DNA from: Lonicera japonica
Taxonomy: Eukaryota; Streptophyta; Magnoliopsida; Dipsacales; Caprifoliaceae
NCBI GenBank assembly: GCA_021464415.1
Contig: CM038466.1
Location: forward strand, 47,243,356-47,307,355
DNA: 64,000 bases
Direction of reading: 5' to 3'
Shown here: in pieces, positions 61,149 to 64,000 of the stretch
Layout: each line of letters opens with the position of its first letter
How positions within the stretch are numbered: position 1 is the first letter of the stretch
The notes under the pieces: model-generated
Told to the model about the DNA's origin: nothing
The model's database searches: none
Seen by the model: the letters and a program-made list of their open reading frames with translations, nothing else
Position numbers and translations under genes: made by a program

Positions 61149-62292
61149 GATCGGTGGTGAGTCTAATCTCGTGAATTGTTTGGTTTGATCTTTACCACCC
61201 AACCGGTGATAGCAGTAGATAATCTGAGAGAGGCCATGAATGGGGAGAAAGAAATCGGAGATTGACCGGGAAATCAATATTTTACCATGGGTTGCATAAT
61301 TCTCGAAAAATTTATGACTCAACAGAAAAATAAAATCAAAAACCACTTTTTGGTGTTTAGACGAAAACAGACCGACAGCAACAACTTGAGAGCCCCGTGG
61401 AAAGTTTTAGGGTATGAATATACATTCCTGGGGTGCCCTTATAACCTTTCAGTTTTAAAAATTATTTTGAAAACTCATTTTGGAAAATGACTCATTTTTG
61501 AAAAATATTTTGGAAAACATTTTTGAAATCCGGGAAGTTCTGTCCTCTTAGAATTGTTTTTTTTTCATGGAAATAGTGATAGGAAAATCCTTACTAATGG
61601 TTATTAGTGAAGAATTTCTACAGGTGGGGTTGGACAGCCACCGGCCGTACTTGTCGACCCAAAGGTTGATGTGCATGACAAGGCCTTTTATTCACTAATC
61701 TCACGACTAACGGTCAAGAAAATATGCATAAATTCAAGTGTACTAAGCTGACTCATCCTAAATGCAAGCGTGGTTTGAAGGGATAAAGTTTAGGCTCCCT
61801 CTATTATGGCTAGGTCTTGCTATATACCCCAAGGGTGAGTACATGCAAGGACCTTTTGATATATGTCCCGGTACGTGAGTGTTCTCGTCACTCGATATAC
61901 CTCGGTTGGTACTTGGCCAAGGAGAGTGGAAATAAGAACTTTGGTTTATATTGACCCAGACGAGTCAACTCCCTACTCACTAAACAGTATTTCCGAGTTA
62001 AAAGGGGTAATTTCACACTCGCGATAATGCATGATAATAGTGCATGCGTGCAAAATAACAATTATGGAGGTATATTATGAAGAGTGCTTTAAGATTTGTT
62101 CGGGTATTTTTGAATTTTATTTATGAAAAGATTTTCCTCAAACAATTATAAACAAAAAAGGAAATAGGGTATCCACCTAAATCGCATCTATGTTATCCTA
62201 AAACTAAGGCCGAAGGAAAAACATGCAAATAAACCAAAATGATTAATACACGCATATTCTACTTTTGTTTAGAGTCTAATCCTCATAAAATA
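61149..62292 (-). mobile_element. 5' leader of the right element
   Basis: Non-coding, closely similar to 49023-50155 in order and wording, including the stem-loop (61585-61617). Confidence 0.8.
61585..61617. other. Stem-loop in the leader (second copy)
   Basis: AAATCCTTACTAAT ... ATTAGTGAAGAATTT: the same hairpin as at 49466-49498 with loop GGTT and one mismatch in the stem. Confidence 0.65.
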
Positions 62293-62310
62293 TCCCCAGC
62301 AAAGTCGCCA
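62293..62310 (-). promoter_or_regulatory. Primer-binding site TGGCGACTTTGCTGGGGA
   Basis: Same site as at 50156-50173 with one change, 3 bp after the end of LTR C. Confidence 0.78.
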
Positions 62311-62313
62311 ATG

Positions 62314-64000
62314 TGAGAACCCGCATTTTTCGACGCCGGATCCCATGGCGGCGATTCCTTCGATTTTTCGATTAATTTTGGGAAAATATGTTCATTATCA
62401 TTTTTTAGAAAAAAAAAATATATGTTAGTTGAAGGAAAAAAATAGAGTCTCTAGTTTGTTTTACTAAACAAACAAAAGTTTGTGTAAAAGAGAAACATTT
62501 AGGAATTAAACGGCCTCTTAAACACAATTATTGCGAAACCATATATTTTGAAGGTTCGAGGATTAAGTTACGAATTGGGAAGATGTTAGGCACCCAATTC
62601 GCCCTTTCGGTCTCTTAAATAGAATATGCGTGTAGTTATGATCAAATATTCGCATATTTACTAATATTATCGCATATCAGTCCATCATTTTAGAAAAACG
62701 GGATTTTGGGGTGGGGTTTGAAGACATGTGCTTCATATTTCGCCCTGAAGATTTTTAGAAATCGATGTGTGTATGTGTAATTTAAAAATGGTTTTTGAGA
62801 ATAAAAGATAATAAAACAGGTGTTTTTAGCAAAATACAGGACTTTGCAGAAGTTAATTCTATGTGGAATTGAATATCCGTAATCCTCGAGATTTATTTGT
62901 CAAATAATTTATCACAATTTAATTTGTTAAATTGGTATTTGACGAATTCAAAACTCTCATATTGGATATTTAGCTAGGTATCGCGATTTATGGATTAAAC
63001 CGAATAAAACTGCTAATTAATTCCTCAGTGGATTGAGACTGATAAATTAGTAATTAACTAATAAAAAATTATGTTCAAAAAATAATTTTGACTCATTCCA
63101 CACCTTTGGTTTTAAAAATGAAGCTCAAATATAAAATTTGGGCTGATTTGGAGATGAATTGGATACAAAAATTAATTAATTGCTCATCAGATTGAGACTG
63201 ATAAGTCAATAATTAACTGATAAAAAATTTATATCCAAAAAATTATTTAACTAAACTCATTCAAATTTTTGGTATTGGAAATAAAGCTCAAATATGAAAT
63301 TTGGACTGATTTGGAGATGAATAGCAGTGTCTACAAGCGATTAATTGAAAATAACACTAATAAAAAAACTAATTCAGATTGCGACGAAAATTACCTCAAA
63401 TCTTCAAACATGAAAGTAGAGAATTTTGGAGCACTTTTCCCGAAGTTTCTGCCTGAATCATGCCTCAAAAGTGGAGAAATAGGAGTCTATTTATAGCTGG
63501 AGGAGAGAGAAAAAAATCATTTGTCGCCAAGACAGATGTTAAGCATTTGTCGCCACCGACGGTTTTCGCGATTTTGGCCAAACGGTGCATCGGATTGACC
63601 TATTATTTTTATATATTGTTCCCCATGATAAAAATCACCTACTGACCAATTTTCAGAATTTTTGGACATCGGGAGGTCTTCATTTGATTTTCCGAGCTAA
63701 ATTATTGGTATCTCAAATTTTCGAAGATCCGACCGTCAGATCGAGCCGAATTTTTAATATGTTGCTTCTGGTATTACCTAGGTCTTCACAAAATTTCATG
63801 GTTTTATGAGGTCGGAAAGTCCTCAAACAAAAACCCTTGAGCATTTGTCTTGGCGACAGTTGTTAAGCATCTATCTATCTTGGCAACAGTTGTTTTCTAC
63901 CTACGACGGTGTTTGTGATTTTGGGAAAACGTGATATTGGATCAACCTGATTTTTTTACATGTCTCTCTCTCCATAACATATCCTATCTCCTGACAATTT
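62314..64000 (-). mobile_element. LTR C, runs off the window
   Basis: Minus strand; ends GCGGGTTCTCA at 62314 and contains the region missing from LTR A. TATA box TATAAATA at 63488-63495. Palindrome clusters at 63517-63560 and 63841-63895. The TG start lies beyond 64000; by comparison with LTR B it should fall within roughly the next 0.4 kb. It is the 5' LTR of the right element. Confidence 0.88.

Overview
The window looks like AT-rich nuclear DNA from a flowering plant, most likely a dicot. The evidence is a spliced plant-type gene, a plant-style PPR gene, an LRR receptor kinase fragment, L1-type LINEs and several families of plant LTR retrotransposons and MITEs. I cannot name the species. 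Almost nothing is an intact cellular gene. The one good candidate is a short two-exon membrane protein gene at 4775-5306 (+). Everything else coding is broken or belongs to transposons.

Layout, left half. 1-4770 is AT-rich spacer with small local duplications. It is followed by the small gene, a LINE remnant on the minus strand (6395-7230), a miniature LTR element (TRIM, 7990-8293), a retro-type 3' end (11300-11672) and an RNase H fragment (12555-12990). At 16696-18686 lies an element with long inverted repeats and a 9-bp flanking repeat. At 19148-19532 is a foldback MITE with a perfect 9-bp target duplication. Immediately after it is a PPR pseudogene (19638-22001) whose C-terminal part lies 3.9 kb downstream (25942-26172), separated by inserted DNA that carries an LTR.

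Middle. A LINE ORF2 remnant (27375-30170) is cut by a 1557-bp solo LTR with a perfect GCAAT duplication; removing the LTR restores the reading frame. A GRF-type zinc finger pseudogene (minus strand) has exons at 33361-33444 and 30198-30404, and a 2.85-kb LTR sits inside its intron. There follow a 72-bp vestigial LTR with a tRNA-iMet-type primer site, the first part of an LRR receptor kinase gene, a foldback hairpin, a hAT MITE with a perfect 8-bp duplication, another TIR element lodged in a (TATAA)n tract, and a second copy of the 9-bp-TSD MITE family.

Right third (about 45.3-64 kb). This is a complex of LTR retrotransposons on the minus strand that resembles the Ty3/gypsy Tat/Ogre-Retand group. 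Three LTRs of one family (50177-51782, 52597-54654 and 62314 to the window end) alternate with internal regions holding primer sites, degraded gag genes, polypurine tracts and tandem arrays. I see no pol domains. One copy has an opposite-strand extra ORF next to gag.

Most notable pattern: at least four unrelated LTR families here carry clusters of short palindromes in their presumed U3 regions, and in three of them the cluster sits upstream of a TATA box.
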